Assembly: GCA_949126835.1 (NCBI GenBank)
Contig: OX421506.1
Location: 18,925,215 to 18,989,214 of the forward strand
Origin: Anisus vortex
Lineage: Eukaryota > Mollusca > Gastropoda > Planorbidae
Direction of reading: 5' to 3'
DNA length: 64,000 nt
Shown here: positions 12,387 through 24,021 of the stretch, in pieces
How positions within the stretch are numbered: the first letter of the stretch is position 1
How the letters are laid out: each line of letters begins with the position of its first letter
Made by a program: the position numbers and the translations under genes
Notes under the pieces: generated by a model
Databases searched by the model: none
What the model was told of the DNA's origin: nothing
Seen by the model: only the letters and a program-made list of their open reading frames with translations

Positions 12387-13103
12387 AAGGGATGTGAAAT
12401 GAAAACCGGAATACCGGTTTTGAAACCGAAAACCGGTTTTGATTTTCAAAACCGTATTTCGGTTTATTGGTTGGAAAGTACAGACCATTTCTTTTGGTTC
12501 TGATGGGAATATTTTTAATAAATAATGTTGGATTCGCACAAAACAATTCCTGAAATAAGATAAGATACGATTAAATATACATTCTTTTGATTGGTGCTAC
12601 GCGAAACCTTTCAATACATTTTTTTACAAGTCCAAATCCACGGTGTCTTGTTAGTAACTATTCCTTTTGATACTGTCATTTCTCTTATATTCACTTCGAC
12701 GATAAACAGTTTCGATATGTCTAATATGCATCTACGTACGAAGCATCCTTGATTAACATCGTCATCCTCTTCATATGCTTCTTAATATTATGGTCAACGA
12801 TAATTTGATTATCACTATTGAAAGCTATTATCGGTTTTAATCAATTAGACCAGATTTATTTTAGTTCTAAGGAATTTAATGGTAAAGTATACAAACTTAT
12901 ATTGTATTCACACAAATCAACCACTTGAATGCCTGCAAACACTAATTAAGTCTGAACTATTTTTCAAATATACCAACAAAACTACGCACATTTGGCTTTT
13001 CCGGCCTGTAACTTGTGACATTGTGCGGGGGGGGGGGGGAGAGAAGAACGAAAATCCGGTTTTACACTGGTTTATACAACCGAAAACATCCCCAACATCC
13101 CTA
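12387..13103. mobile_element. Non-autonomous hAT-type element with perfect 8-bp target duplication
   Basis: CTATAGAC occurs directly at both flanks (12379-12386 and 13104-13111). The ends are imperfect inverted repeats (AAGGGATGTG / TAGGGATGTT). Subterminal AAAACCGG/CCGGTTTT palindromes are numerous. No transposase ORF is present. Confidence 0.75.
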
Positions 13104-13139
13104 CTATAGACGTATGTAATTACTATTGAAAATTAAGGT

Positions 13140-13330
13140 TTGTTCAGCCTACCCCATTTCATGCCAGGATGCCACTCGGGAAGACGGAGCCCTCACCTGC
13201 GTTTGTTATTGTATATGGAATAAGGAATGTGTTTTTGTCTTCATGTTTATCTGAGCATTGTAACAGAGTGTTATTGTGTTGTATAAGTTAGAATTTAAAG
13301 CCTTATGTATTATTACTAATTTACTTTTTG
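13140..13330 (+). repeat. Dispersed repeat, copy 3
   Basis: Resembles 3260-3480 (TTCATGTTTATCTGAGC, TTATGTATTATTACTAATTTA). Confidence 0.55.
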
Positions 13331-13491
13331 CACCCATGTGCTCTTGCCAGTTTGTGAATATTTCGCTAGTAATGAGACCTTGCAGCTTTTTTTAATTTAC
13401 TGGATGTATCCTATGGATATCAATAAACTTCATTCATTAAACAAGTATTGTACGTTTTCACCAGAGTTCTCTAAATCTAACATTAACTTAC

Positions 13492-16400
13492 CCACTGCTG
13501 CAAGTCACTGTCGAAATAGTCTAGCTGTTTCGCTTGTAACGTCTGTTCAGTGGTGTCGCTCTTTGGCATTTTCTTTTTCTGCGCCCTCGGCGTTACATCT
13601 CCTTTTGCTGGTTTCCCTCTTGAACCTTTCTCTTTTTGCCCTGGCTTGGGTTTGGCGCCAACAGCTGCCCAGTCGGCCGATGAAGCTGGTGTTTTGCGAT
13701 GCACTTCATCCCGTCGGTCCGAGTCTCTTGTTTCGGGAGGTCCGCCTCGGTACTTTTCCGCGCGCACCTCGTCTGGTTCTCTGTGTGCCGCGTCTCTGGT
13801 CGACGGGCCCTCGTCTCTGGTCGACGGGCCCTCGTCTATGTCCGCTGGCCTGGAAGTGTCGACAAGATCCGTGTCTCTCTGTCCCGAAGGCTTGCTTCTG
13901 AAATGCGTGTCGTCTTCAAAGTCCATTCCTCTGAATTGAAATTCCTCGGCGATTTTATATTTGTCATCTTTATGGGTGCCCAGGCCGATACCTTCACTTT
14001 GGTAGTGCATCTCGTTCTGCCTTTCCGGAGACAGCGAGGACACCGAGCGAAATATCGTCTGCTTTTTTCTGTCCATTGCTTTAGCGTAGGAATCTCTACG
14101 CGGCTGGAGAGAAGGTCTTCTCTCCCGCTTTCCCGCCTGCCTGGAGTCCTCGCTGTCCGCAATCGACGAATCGAAATCATCACTGTCCACTCGTCTCGTC
14201 GACTTCTTGCGTCGCACCCTGGCTTCTTCGCCATCGGCTTCAGCACCCAAGGAGTATCGCGAAGTCTTGTGGCGTGCTCTTCTATCTTCACCCCTTTCTC
14301 TTGCAGACGATAGTCTTTTTCTTTCGGCTTTAGATTCCTTTACCTTTATTGTAGGCCAAACGTCTTCATCTTCATCTGAGCCTTCTTCTGAAAGAGTGTG
14401 TCTTAGTCTATCTTCGTCCATCGAATCAATTGATTCTTTTGATCTCCTACGTCTGATTTTTGTATCCTCGATTTCCTCTTCTGTAAGTCTGCGACTTAAT
14501 CTTTCTTTCTCGCTGGTTTCCTTATCTAATGATTCGACTGACTCTACTGGTGGTAATAACTCCCCAGCGTCGGCACCCTTTTGAACTAAACCTTCATCTT
14601 CGCTCTTGTTTTGTGATAGTCTCTGTCTTAATGCCTCTTCCCCAGTACTTTTCCCTTCTCTTAATTTCCCAAGCTCAACATCCTCTGTATCAATCGTTCT
14701 CTTGGACACCCTGCGGCTCAATTTATCATCAGACGTACCAGCTAAAGCCCGCGAGCTCTTACGCTTCGGGCCCATACCTCTATCGATGGACGTTTTAGAC
14801 ATCTGTCGCTTCATTAGTTTCTCCTCTCTGTCGAACGAGGAAGCTCGCGACAGCTTCTTCTTTGGGCTGACGGCATCTGAATCGATGATGCCAAGATCAT
14901 CGCCTTCAGCGTCTCTTCGCGATACCTTACGCTTTAATTTCCCACCTTCCTTAGGTTCCTTACGCTTTGGAGCTGCATCCTTGTCAATTGCCTTCTTTGA
15001 TTTTTTCCGTCTTACCTTGACATCTTCTTTGTCTGTTAAGTCTTCAGATTCCTTACCCTTTAACCCTAAGATATCTCTATCATCTGATGTTTTAGACACT
15101 GCGTGTTTCAGACTTTCATGTTCGCTGTCTGTTGAGTCTTTAGATTTCCTCCGCCTCGGCATAACGCCATCTTCGACCACAGACGTTTTTGATATCTCTC
15201 GCTCCTGTCCGTAACCTTCTTCACTCTCAACTGAATCTTTAGATTCCGTACGTAATAAATGGGCACCGCCCCTGCCTATCGCCCTCGACAGCCTTCGCTC
15301 ACGAGTGTAATCCTCTCTGTCGACTGACTCCAGGGATTCCTTACGCTTCAGCCTGGTGCCGTCTTTATCAGTGGACGTCTTTGATAGCATGCGCTGCTGT
15401 CGATCATCTTCCATGTCTAAAGATTTTTTGCGCCTCACGAGGACGTCATCGCTATCGAGTGACGTTTTCGATATTCGTCTACCTAGCCTGTCGTAATCCC
15501 GGGAATAGACTTCCGAAGATATCTTACGCAACGGCAACGCGCTTTTTCCTGACCCCACGGAGACTTCCGATGAAGCACGCCGTCTGTGAACACTTCCGCT
15601 TTCCATCGACTCTGAAGACGAAACCCGTGACGGCCTGGTGTCTTCCGTTTCAAGCAACGACGCAGACGTCTTTACCGACGACTCAACCTCTTCTCCCTTC
15701 TCAACTTTCCTCCTCTTCTTTCTGTCTTTTTTTCGTACTGCTGCGATACCGTCTCGCTCTAAAGCCTCGTATTCGTCAGCGCCGTAATCCATTGCCGGGC
15801 GTGATTCGTCTTCCAATCTCTCTTTTTCCCTTACTTTATCAATATCGGACACGTCTTCTCCTCCCACGGAGGGCTTGTCTACGTCTCTACCCCTAGCACG
15901 GGCACTCTTTTGACGAGGCGGCCTGTCACGGTCCTTTTCTTGTATAAGCATAGATTCCTTGCTTTTGGAAGATTTTTTCTGGGCTAGTTTTGAAGGTCCT
16001 CTCTCCAGCGGCAGATAATCTTCCTCATCCACTGGCAAAATTCGGTCTTCGTCTGAGGCTTTACGAGTCCTGAGAAGCGTAGAAGATCCTCTTTGCAATA
16101 GCATGCCTGTTTTTGCGTCTTCCGCGGCTTTTCTGGCTCTTTCCGCCTCACCTAGCTCATACCGCAATTTGCCATGAGTTTTGATCACGTGCTGTTCAAG
16201 CCTCGTTATAACTTCCTTAATAACCCTGGTGGTTCTCTCTTCTATGCGTTCTTCTTTCGACTTTCTTACTTTCTTACCCGATTCACTGTAGTACTTGGGA
16301 TGCATGATTTCGCTGACGTGTACCGGGCTTACCGTTAACCTCCTGCTGAGGTTTCGCTCCAATTCTTTCGGGAGCTCACTCTTGTGCGTGTCGAGGTCAC

Positions 16401-17229
16401 TTTTGACTTTTCTTCTGCGTTCTTCCTTATGTTCCGATTTTTCTCCCGGGTACAGCATGTCAGACTCGGATCTGGATAAACGAGGCAAATCGAAATCTGA
16501 TGGTTGCTCCGAAAGACGGTGTTTCTTTTTGCGCGTTTTTTGTTTCTGGTAGTCTGGGGAGGCCATAGCAAATCCTTCTGCACTCTCCATTTCTGAAGGT
16601 TCCTGTTTGCTTATTGAAGGGGACATCCTTCTTTCCCTCTTTTTTAACTTGGTGGTTGATGGCTTCCTGTGCGTTGACTTCTTCTTCTTAAGCTCTTCCG
16701 CGACCACAGTTTCTGAACGCCTTCTTTCTGCTGCTGCTTTCTCCTCCTCCTCGCCTTCCACAAACAAATCAAATGCAGACAGGTCAACTGAGCTCTCGCT
16801 CTCATCAGATAACTTCCTGGCGAGCTCTTTATGCTCAACAGATTTCTCCGAAAAAAGATCATCGTCCTCGTACGAGAGATGCAAATCTTCATCTGATATC
16901 CCGAGCTGTTTATTTCTCATAGCCCAGTATTCAACATCTTTGTTCTTTGTTTTAAAATCGTCTGCGGGGCTTTTCTTGGCGGGTTTCGTCTGGCCTTTGG
17001 CGACTGCTTCCGAAATTTCCTGAGAATGCGCCGAAGACCTTTGTGCTCGTCGCTTTTGTTTCTCTTTCTCTGCCTTCGATACCTCTTTCTTGGTTTTCTT
17101 CTTGACATCTGACTTGACTGAATCTGTATCAGTAGACGCTTTAGAGACAATTTTTTTTAGGCTCTTGTCTTTTCGAACGTCAATAGCATCAGGGCTGGCT
17201 ATGTCCGGCTTACCAACCCTAACTCCACT
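13492..17229 (-). CDS. Giant exon 22 (1,246 codons): charged Ser/Arg/Lys/Asp/Glu repeat region
   Basis: The acceptor TTTGTTTTTAG|AGTGGAG at 17230 and donor CAGTGG|GTAAGT at 13491 bound an exon open throughout in phase 0, so the frame does not start at the internal Met at 16920. The product is extremely hydrophilic. Degenerate ~22-27-residue repeats fill most of it, alternating an RRRKSKESID-like block with an SKTSxDxD-like block. Residues ~325-380 (around VITRLEQHVIKTHGKLRYEL) look like a coiled coil. A 21-bp coding duplication gives DEGPSTR twice near the end. Many R-x-x-S sites could be kinase targets; this is inference. Overall composition suggests a disordered scaffold or filament-associated protein. 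Confidence 0.85.
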
Positions 17230-17984
17230 CTAAAAACAAACAAAAAAGAAAGAAAAATAACATTGCGCATGTCAAACATAGCCTCAACACAAGACGTTAA
17301 ATACGAGAAACACATCTTTTACAAATCGTGTATATTTGTCTCGAATGTCAACAGAGAAATGGTCCAGACAAGCCTACTTTATTTAGTTTTTACTTATTTC
17401 TTTCCTATTGTGTAGTATCAAAGTTTGCCCTGTACACTAAAGGCAAAAAAAATTAGAATTGCTTATATAGAAACTATCGAGAAACTATAATATATATATA
17501 AGTGAAGATACAATTTAAGACAAATGTTTTATATCAAAGTTATTATTTAAGTGGATATACTAAGTATTTCAAAGCATAATGTCTACTGCAATATAATCCG
17601 AATCTGACATACACAGGGAAAAGAAAATATGAATTTCAAGCTCTGAGAGTTGCTCACTAAAGGAAACTCAATGAGATACAAACTTGATAAATTGTATGAT
17701 TTTGTAAAAGTAAAAATGAATAGGAATACGATAATTAATGTAAAGTGAAAACATGAATAGCTTCGTGGAGACCGGAATAGTAAAAATGGTTTTATATATT
17801 ATTTATATCTGCTTTCTATCAGTATTGTTAGATTACCATACAAGGCACACACCGACGATTACACATATTTTGTATCTGTCAGCCATTAGAATGTGGAACA
17901 CACTGGACCAAGCCTCTATCACTGCCCCCTCTGTGGCGCTTTCAAATCATCACTAAAGGGTTTGACTAAATGCCTCCAATGTAT
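17230..17984. other. Intron, no feature recognised
   Basis: AT-rich; no ORF or repeat of note between the exon 22 acceptor and the LTR element. Confidence 0.5.
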
Positions 17985-17988
17985 GTAT

Positions 17989-18661
17989 TGTTACGTCCAC
18001 AATCCCCTTGTGGCCAGAGCTGTGTAGATCTTGCTGATAATTCTCGTTAGTCCTAGGGGAGACTTTAATTATTAGTATTTATGTTTCAGTATTACACGAA
18101 CTCTTCTTATAGTCCTGGGCGCAAATTCAGTATTTGTATTCCAACATTTCCTCTCTTGTAAATTATGGTAGTAGATAAATCTTATAGTAATGTATACAAC
18201 ACAATAGGATAGTAACTTGACAAAGAAGCTTCAGTGTAACTGTTGTTGATAGTTTATTTCAGGTGGTATGTTCAATATATACAATATATCTATTATGTAC
18301 AGTTAGAATAAAATAGTGCAAACACAAACGTTCAAAGGAACATCTTTTGAAACTCTCTGTCTTTCAGACAAAACAAATCATTAAATACTATCCGAGTGGT
18401 GCAAGGGACAGACCCACTACCAGTAGGGGTGAAAATCATGGTAACATTACAAAACTCATAACAAAACGATATGAACTTCCCCTATTAAATAATGAGTCGT
18501 TCCCAGACTCTGAGAATTTGAGATCAACACAGAATCCCAGCATTACCTAGAACCTTTCGTTTTCCCACTAAACGTCCTAATATCGCGTGTAGTAAGAAAA
18601 GAGAGAGAGAGGAGAATAAACATTGCGTGTTCCAATTCTTGGAAAAACAATATACATGACA
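17989..18661 (-). repeat. 3' LTR of minus-strand element
   Basis: It matches the 5' LTR at 24022-24694 without a difference I could see. AATAAA lies at 18253-18258 on the minus strand and could end host transcripts early. Confidence 0.93.
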
Positions 18662-18672
18662 CGCCCCCACCC
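18662..18672 (-). promoter_or_regulatory. Polypurine tract next to 3' LTR, minus element
   Basis: A G-rich run (GGGTGGGGGCG on the minus strand) abuts the 3' LTR, the usual place for plus-strand priming. Confidence 0.6.
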
Positions 18673-19901
18673 AATGAAAGAAATAATGTACCATAATTAC
18701 CCAAGTAATACTCAACATGGTACATTTTTCGTACTAAACACTATCGTTTTAATAACCAACAATCAATGGAAGATTATTAGACAATTTAAGCAAACATGGC
18801 TCACTGGCACAACTAAATTATAAAAAGTGTCACTACCCAATGGTAATTGTGATTATAACGTGATGGACAAATATTTCACCGTTAGTATTAATATTAACTA
18901 ATGTCTCAACAAGTACAAATAATTCAAAAATATTCTAGTCATTCTTATTTTAACTATGTACAGTTGTGTGGATTTCCACCAAAAATTTGCAAAAAGTCTT
19001 AATCTATTTAAACAAATATAACATTGCTCAAACTCTGTCAATTTCCAACAGTTTACTTCTAATATACAAACCAAAAGATAAGTAATACATAACTCGAATC
19101 AAACTATAGGTTACTTCCCCTTTAAATTACAGTGTCAACTTGACATTAACAGGGTTCATACCTAAGATGATGATACTTCCCCTTTTCTCAAATACGAGGA
19201 GAAAATACACTCTAGTTACGATTACTACAGTAATCTAAATATTAAAATGTAATCCACTATTATGCGTTTTTGGCAAATTTAAAAGTTTAATATAAAAGAT
19301 TGTTCAGGGTTGAATGAGTGCACACCTTTAGGTACCTTTGTTTCCCTCCATTCCCGGATATATGGAATATATAACAACCTATATACAACATAGTGAATAT
19401 CCACTAGTTTTTCCCATTCTATTACCATGATATAACAATTTAGCAATAGATTTCCAATATTATCTATTAATTTATACCAATTAAGATTACATCTCTTTCT
19501 AAGATAAAAATTGTACATATTATTATTTAGTTCCATTCATTAACTAAAATAAAACAAGATAATAAATCAACTAGCTCAAAGTTTTCCCACTTAATTGCAT
19601 GTGATGACAATTACTTTTATCCATCCATATCAAGTAAATACGTGCATATTATATATTTATTGCATCATGCATCAACATTTAAATGGAATTTCTTTTCCAT
19701 AATCAAATGAATTTAAAATATATCAGAACATCAATATTATACATGATTATAAGAATTATTAATACTTTCAAAAGACTTGACTTCTGTATGATACAAGTAT
19801 TCTATAGGTATTCCATAATCAAAATTCAAACGAATGATAGGTTATCATGACACATGATGAATAAGTGAGATGATCTGAAAAAGTAGTATAGGGTTATTCA
19901 G
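18673..19901 (-). other. 1.2-kb 3' noncoding region of minus element
   Basis: AT-rich, no long conserved ORF. A frame at 19279-19536 is open here but broken in the plus copy by a 2-bp difference, so it is probably not coding. The nucleotide sequence is nevertheless closely matched in the plus copy. Confidence 0.7.
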
Positions 19902-19946
19902 TCAATCATGTAGCACCCGAGATAGAGTATCAGCTATGACCTTGTC
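19902..19946 (-). pseudogene. RNase H C-terminal remnant, out of frame (minus copy)
   Basis: In a different frame overlapping the polyprotein stop, the sequence reads DKVIADTLSRVLHD then stop. ADxLSR is the conserved end of Ty3/Gypsy RNase H. The RT and RNase H core is therefore deleted between a short direct repeat (GACAAG). Confidence 0.8.
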
Positions 19947-22900
19947 TCTATCTTGTCGATGATACGGGGAATGGGATACCAGTCGGTCTTTGTCAAATTA
20001 CTTAATTTCCCAAAGTCTCTATAAAACTGCAGTGTGTGGTCGGCTTTTGGTACCATCACACAGGGTGTAGACCATTTGCTATCACATTTTTCTCCTATGT
20101 CATCTTCTAACATATACTTTACATTTAATTTAATATGCTCAGGTCTGATGGGGTCAAATGGATGCTGTTTAATAGACCTGGCACCCTCGGTTAACACTAC
20201 ATCGTGCTCTATGACATGTGTCCTACTGGGAACATTTGTAAACATTGACTTATTTTCATGTACCAGCTCAATAATCTTCTCCTTATCTTCTACCGGAAGA
20301 TGTTCTAGCCTTGTATCTAAACTCTTAAGGGCATCTGTATTATTAAGTTTACTTTCTGCAAACTTATATTCTATCCTGGATAAATCCGTCGGGACTCTAG
20401 CTAATGAAATCATGGGGACCTCCCGTGGTTTACTCTTTTCCCTGGAAACATAGGGCTTAAGCAAATTAATATGGCATACCCTCTGCTTTTGTCTCCGGTC
20501 AGGAGTCTTTATCAAATAATTGACCTCGCCAAGCTTTGACTCTATCTCATAGGGTCCACTAAACTTTGCACTTAAAGGCTGATTTTGCAAAGGTAGAAAC
20601 ACAAGAACTTTGTCACCTGGTGCAAAAGTTCTAGCTGTAGCTTTACGGTCATAGTTCTGTCTCATACGCTCCTGCATCTGTGGAAAATGAATCTTCACAT
20701 GGTTAAAAGCATGATAAAGCCTATTTTTAAATTTATCTACATATGACAAAAGTCCAATCGGTCCACTGTCCGTTAGCCAAGTTTCATGTAGAAGTTTCAA
20801 CGGACCTCTGACTGAGTGTCCATACACAAGTTCGAATGGGCTAAACCCCAGGGATTCCTGAGTGGCCTCCCTTGCAGCGAACAGTACATAAGGCACACCC
20901 TTATCCCAGTCTTTCTCGTTTTCATAACAGTACTTTTTAAGCATCGATTTTAATGTCTGATGAAACCTTTCCAGAGCTCCCTGGCTCTCAGGATGATAGG
21001 CACTTGATAGCCTATGGCTTATCCCTAATTGTTCCATGACTTGTTTGAAAATGTTCGAAGTAAAGTTAGTCCCCTGGTCGGACTGTACTGTCTTCGGTAG
21101 GCCATAACGTGTGAAGAAATTTGTCAGGGCGTCTACCACCTTCACTGTTGTTATGTTCCGCAACGGAATGGCTTCCGGGAAGCGAGTGGATGAACACATG
21201 ACTGTGAGCAGGTATTGAAAACCGGCTTTTGTTTTCGGCAACGGGCCCACGCAATCAATGAGTATATGACTGAATGGTTCGTCGAACGCTGGTATTGGCT
21301 GGAGTGGAGCGACAGGAATTCGTTGGTTAGGACGTCCTACCATTTGGCATACGTGGCAAGTCTTGCAGTATTGTTCGACATCTCTTCTCAGTCCTGGCCA
21401 GTAGAAGTAAGGGAGGATACGGTGGTGCGTTTTTCGGACTCCCATGTGACCAGCGAAAGGAAGATCATGCGCCATACGCAGTATATCTTGACGATAGCAC
21501 TTAGGTATTACAATCTGGTGAATACTGTCCCACTCGTTTGTACCTGAGTTGAGCGGTTTCGACTTTCTCATCAACACTTCATCTTTCATGTAGAAACATT
21601 CCGCCATTGCATCTGCAGTCTTTTCATCAACAGCTTTCATTCTGAGTTGCATTATTACTTCGTCATTCAATTGTTCTTTCACCAATTTCTGCTTTGGTGA
21701 CAAAATGTTATCGTTCTCGGTTGCATCACCAGTTGTTAGTTCAGCAAAGAACGTAGCACTTAAATCGATGTCAGGTGTTTCTGTTATCACTGTTTCATTC
21801 GCATGTGTGTCTTCAGAACAGACAAACACATCTTTCGTTGCACTACACGGCGTAGCAAGAGTCTTTACCGACTTCTTTTTCTGCATTGCTCTTGTCAGTG
21901 CACATGTTGGGCGTTCATTGGCAGGACGTAGGTTTTTGTCCTCCGCCATCTTTGTCTCCAACACTTTAACCATGGGCTCGACAGTGACTCTGCCGCCCAT
22001 AATGTCATTTCCTAATATCATGGAAACGCCTTTGACGGGTAGTGCGCGCCACACTCCCACTACGATGTTACCTGTAAAAATATCCGACTCGAGTTTTATT
22101 CTGTGCAGTGGAGCTTCCACAGCCTCCATACTAGCACCTCTCAGCACAACAGACTCACCGGTACTGGTGGCATCTGTTAACGGCACACTGCCCTCCAGGA
22201 TCACGCTGACAGCAGAACCCGTGTCACGTAATATCTGTATTTTCTTCTTGCTGAGTACATCGACTTCTGTCGACACTGTCCCCTCGTAGACAAAGGGTCG
22301 AAAATCGGATAGGTCGTCCTCTTCCGGGACTTCAGGAACCATCTGTTCCTCACGGCCTTCTGAAAGCATAATAGATTGAGTACAGCTATTCTCTTTTACC
22401 TTAGATAGACTGTTCTCAAAAACCATCGACTCCACAACTATGGGCGATGCCGGCCGCATTTCTTTTGAGTTTCTTGACCCTGTGTTGCACACTTCTTCTG
22501 TCTGCTTGCTATCTTTCTGCACTCTGGCACAGTGTAGAATAGCACCTTGCTTCTTGGTAAGGATCCAACAATCTTTCTTCATGTGGCCCTCTTTCTTGCA
22601 ATTGAAACATACCACCTTTGCTTTATTTACATCTGTCTGCTTCCTGAAATGAACTAAGTTACTATTATTATTTACACCACTGTTCTTATTATTGTTTTCA
22701 CTTGTCTCTTTTGGTTTACTAGCCTCCTTGGACTCTGGTTTGTGCACTTTGGGTTTGTCAGCATAATATGGCTTTATGCTGGCGTGAATTATGGCATAGT
22801 TATCTGCCAATCTAGCAGCTTCATGCACATCTTCAACCCCTCGGTCTGAGATGTGAGTTTTAATATCCACTCGAATACAATCATTGAATTCCTCAAACAA

Positions 22901-23749
22901 TATTAGGTTCTTGAGTTTATCAAACTCACTTACATTCTGTGACCTTAGCCACTGTTCTAACATTTTCTCCTTTTGTCTCAAAAAGTCTACATGAGTTTGA
23001 TCATATGCCTTCTTTCTGTCTCTAAATAGCTTTCTATATTTTTCTGGTGTCAGGGAATAACTTTTCAGCACCCTATCTTTGATTACTTCATAGTCATTTA
23101 TTTCCTCGGGTGTTAAACTCAACACTACGTCCAATGCTTTTCCTTTGTTGAGAGTTGACCTTAACAATAAAGCCATCTTATCATCAGGGAACTGATAATC
23201 TACAGCTATCCTCTCAAAAAGCAAAAAGAAATCTTGAACATCTTCTTCTCTGAATATAGGCAAGTGTTGCTTCATTGCGCTAATATCTATACCGTTGCTG
23301 TCCCTACGATGGTCAGGTCTGTTCATGCGTGCCATCTCTATCCTTTCTCTGCTTTCAATTTCTATCCTAATTCTTTCCAATTCTCTCCTTTCCATACTTT
23401 CTAATTCCATTCTCTTCATAGCTAATTGGAATTTTAGGTTTTCACTCAACCCTTCATCTTCATCATTGTTTGATGATCTAGATGACATATTTCTTACCTC
23501 GTCTCCGTGGGCAATTACCTCGCCCCCACTGGGAGCTACATAACCTTCATTGATATCGTTCTGTCCCACTTCAACTACACTACCAGTGTTCATGGCATTC
23601 TGCCCGTTCAAACATGTCATAATTTCTTTGGTCAAACGATTACGATTAGGTCTTGCCTGTCCTGCCTCAATCCCAAAGGACTCAGCTAATTCTTTTAGTT
23701 CAGCAAATGACATGGCATTAAGTTCCTCACTTGATATATTCGAAGCCAT
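19934..23749 (-). CDS. Gag-protease-integrase polyprotein with truncated RT (1,271 aa), minus copy
   Basis: A Gag-like N-terminal half ends in a CCHC knuckle (CFNCKKEGHMKKDC, about residue 380). The aspartic protease motif is DTGSAVS (about 510). Integrase follows with an HHCC zinc finger (HMGVRKTHH...CKTCHVC) and a D,D35E core (LIDCVGP, SDQGTNF, E in GALERFH), then a GPY/F-type C-terminal module. After about 1,180 the sequence becomes the start of RT (KWSTPCVMVPKA, TDWYPIPRI) and stops before the catalytic FxDD region. Placing integrase before RT is the Gmr1 arrangement. The ORF is otherwise intact. Confidence 0.9.
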   Translation of the reverse strand: MASNISSEELNAMSFAELKELAESFGIEAGQARPNRNRLTKEIMTCLNGQNAMNTGSVVEVGQNDINEGYVAPSGGEVIAHGDEVRNMSSRSSNNDEDEGLSENLKFQLAMKRMELESMERRELERIRIEIESRERIEMARMNRPDHRRDSNGIDISAMKQHLPIFREEDVQDFFLLFERIAVDYQFPDDKMALLLRSTLNKGKALDVVLSLTPEEINDYEVIKDRVLKSYSLTPEKYRKLFRDRKKAYDQTHVDFLRQKEKMLEQWLRSQNVSEFDKLKNLILFEEFNDCIRVDIKTHISDRGVEDVHEAARLADNYAIIHASIKPYYADKPKVHKPESKEASKPKETSENNNKNSGVNNNSNLVHFRKQTDVNKAKVVCFNCKKEGHMKKDCWILTKKQGAILHCARVQKDSKQTEEVCNTGSRNSKEMRPASPIVVESMVFENSLSKVKENSCTQSIMLSEGREEQMVPEVPEEDDLSDFRPFVYEGTVSTEVDVLSKKKIQILRDTGSAVSVILEGSVPLTDATSTGESVVLRGASMEAVEAPLHRIKLESDIFTGNIVVGVWRALPVKGVSMILGNDIMGGRVTVEPMVKVLETKMAEDKNLRPANERPTCALTRAMQKKKSVKTLATPCSATKDVFVCSEDTHANETVITETPDIDLSATFFAELTTGDATENDNILSPKQKLVKEQLNDEVIMQLRMKAVDEKTADAMAECFYMKDEVLMRKSKPLNSGTNEWDSIHQIVIPKCYRQDILRMAHDLPFAGHMGVRKTHHRILPYFYWPGLRRDVEQYCKTCHVCQMVGRPNQRIPVAPLQPIPAFDEPFSHILIDCVGPLPKTKAGFQYLLTVMCSSTRFPEAIPLRNITTVKVVDALTNFFTRYGLPKTVQSDQGTNFTSNIFKQVMEQLGISHRLSSAYHPESQGALERFHQTLKSMLKKYCYENEKDWDKGVPYVLFAAREATQESLGFSPFELVYGHSVRGPLKLLHETWLTDSGPIGLLSYVDKFKNRLYHAFNHVKIHFPQMQERMRQNYDRKATARTFAPGDKVLVFLPLQNQPLSAKFSGPYEIESKLGEVNYLIKTPDRRQKQRVCHINLLKPYVSREKSKPREVPMISLARVPTDLSRIEYKFAESKLNNTDALKSLDTRLEHLPVEDKEKIIELVHENKSMFTNVPSRTHVIEHDVVLTEGARSIKQHPFDPIRPEHIKLNVKYMLEDDIGEKCDSKWSTPCVMVPKADHTLQFYRDFGKLSNLTKTDWYPIPRIIDKIETRS

Positions 23750-24000
23750 AGTATAGCGTTCGAAATATTTGTTATAGTAGAGTAGTATATATTGTATAAT
23801 AAAATATAAAGTTCCAACTTACGATTTGTCCAGAAATTTGCACAATATAATATTAAACACTTCGTGGAATCTTCACACTTCCCAAGGAATAAAAACGCAA
23901 ACCAGTTCTCTCCTCTTTTTTAAAAAGAATAGTTTCACAGTCCGAACGAGACTACCAAATCTTGTCAATCCTAGGTCAGGAAAAGTAGAACTCAAATATA

Positions 24001-24016
24001 CCGGGCGAGACCACCA
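24001..24016 (-). promoter_or_regulatory. Candidate primer binding site, minus element
   Basis: TGGTGGTCTCGCCCGG starts five bases after the 5' LTR and begins with the TGG that pairs with a tRNA CCA end. I cannot name the tRNA with confidence. Confidence 0.5.
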
Positions 24017-24021
24017 AATTT

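Noticed and set aside
13550..14584. Plus-strand ORFs over the giant exon
   Set aside because: Shadows of the minus-strand exon, which alone is open for 3.7 kb with proper splice sites.
19279..19536. 85-aa ORF in the retrotransposon 3' region as an envelope remnant
   Set aside because: Broken by a 2-bp difference in the other copy and shows no membrane or signal pattern.
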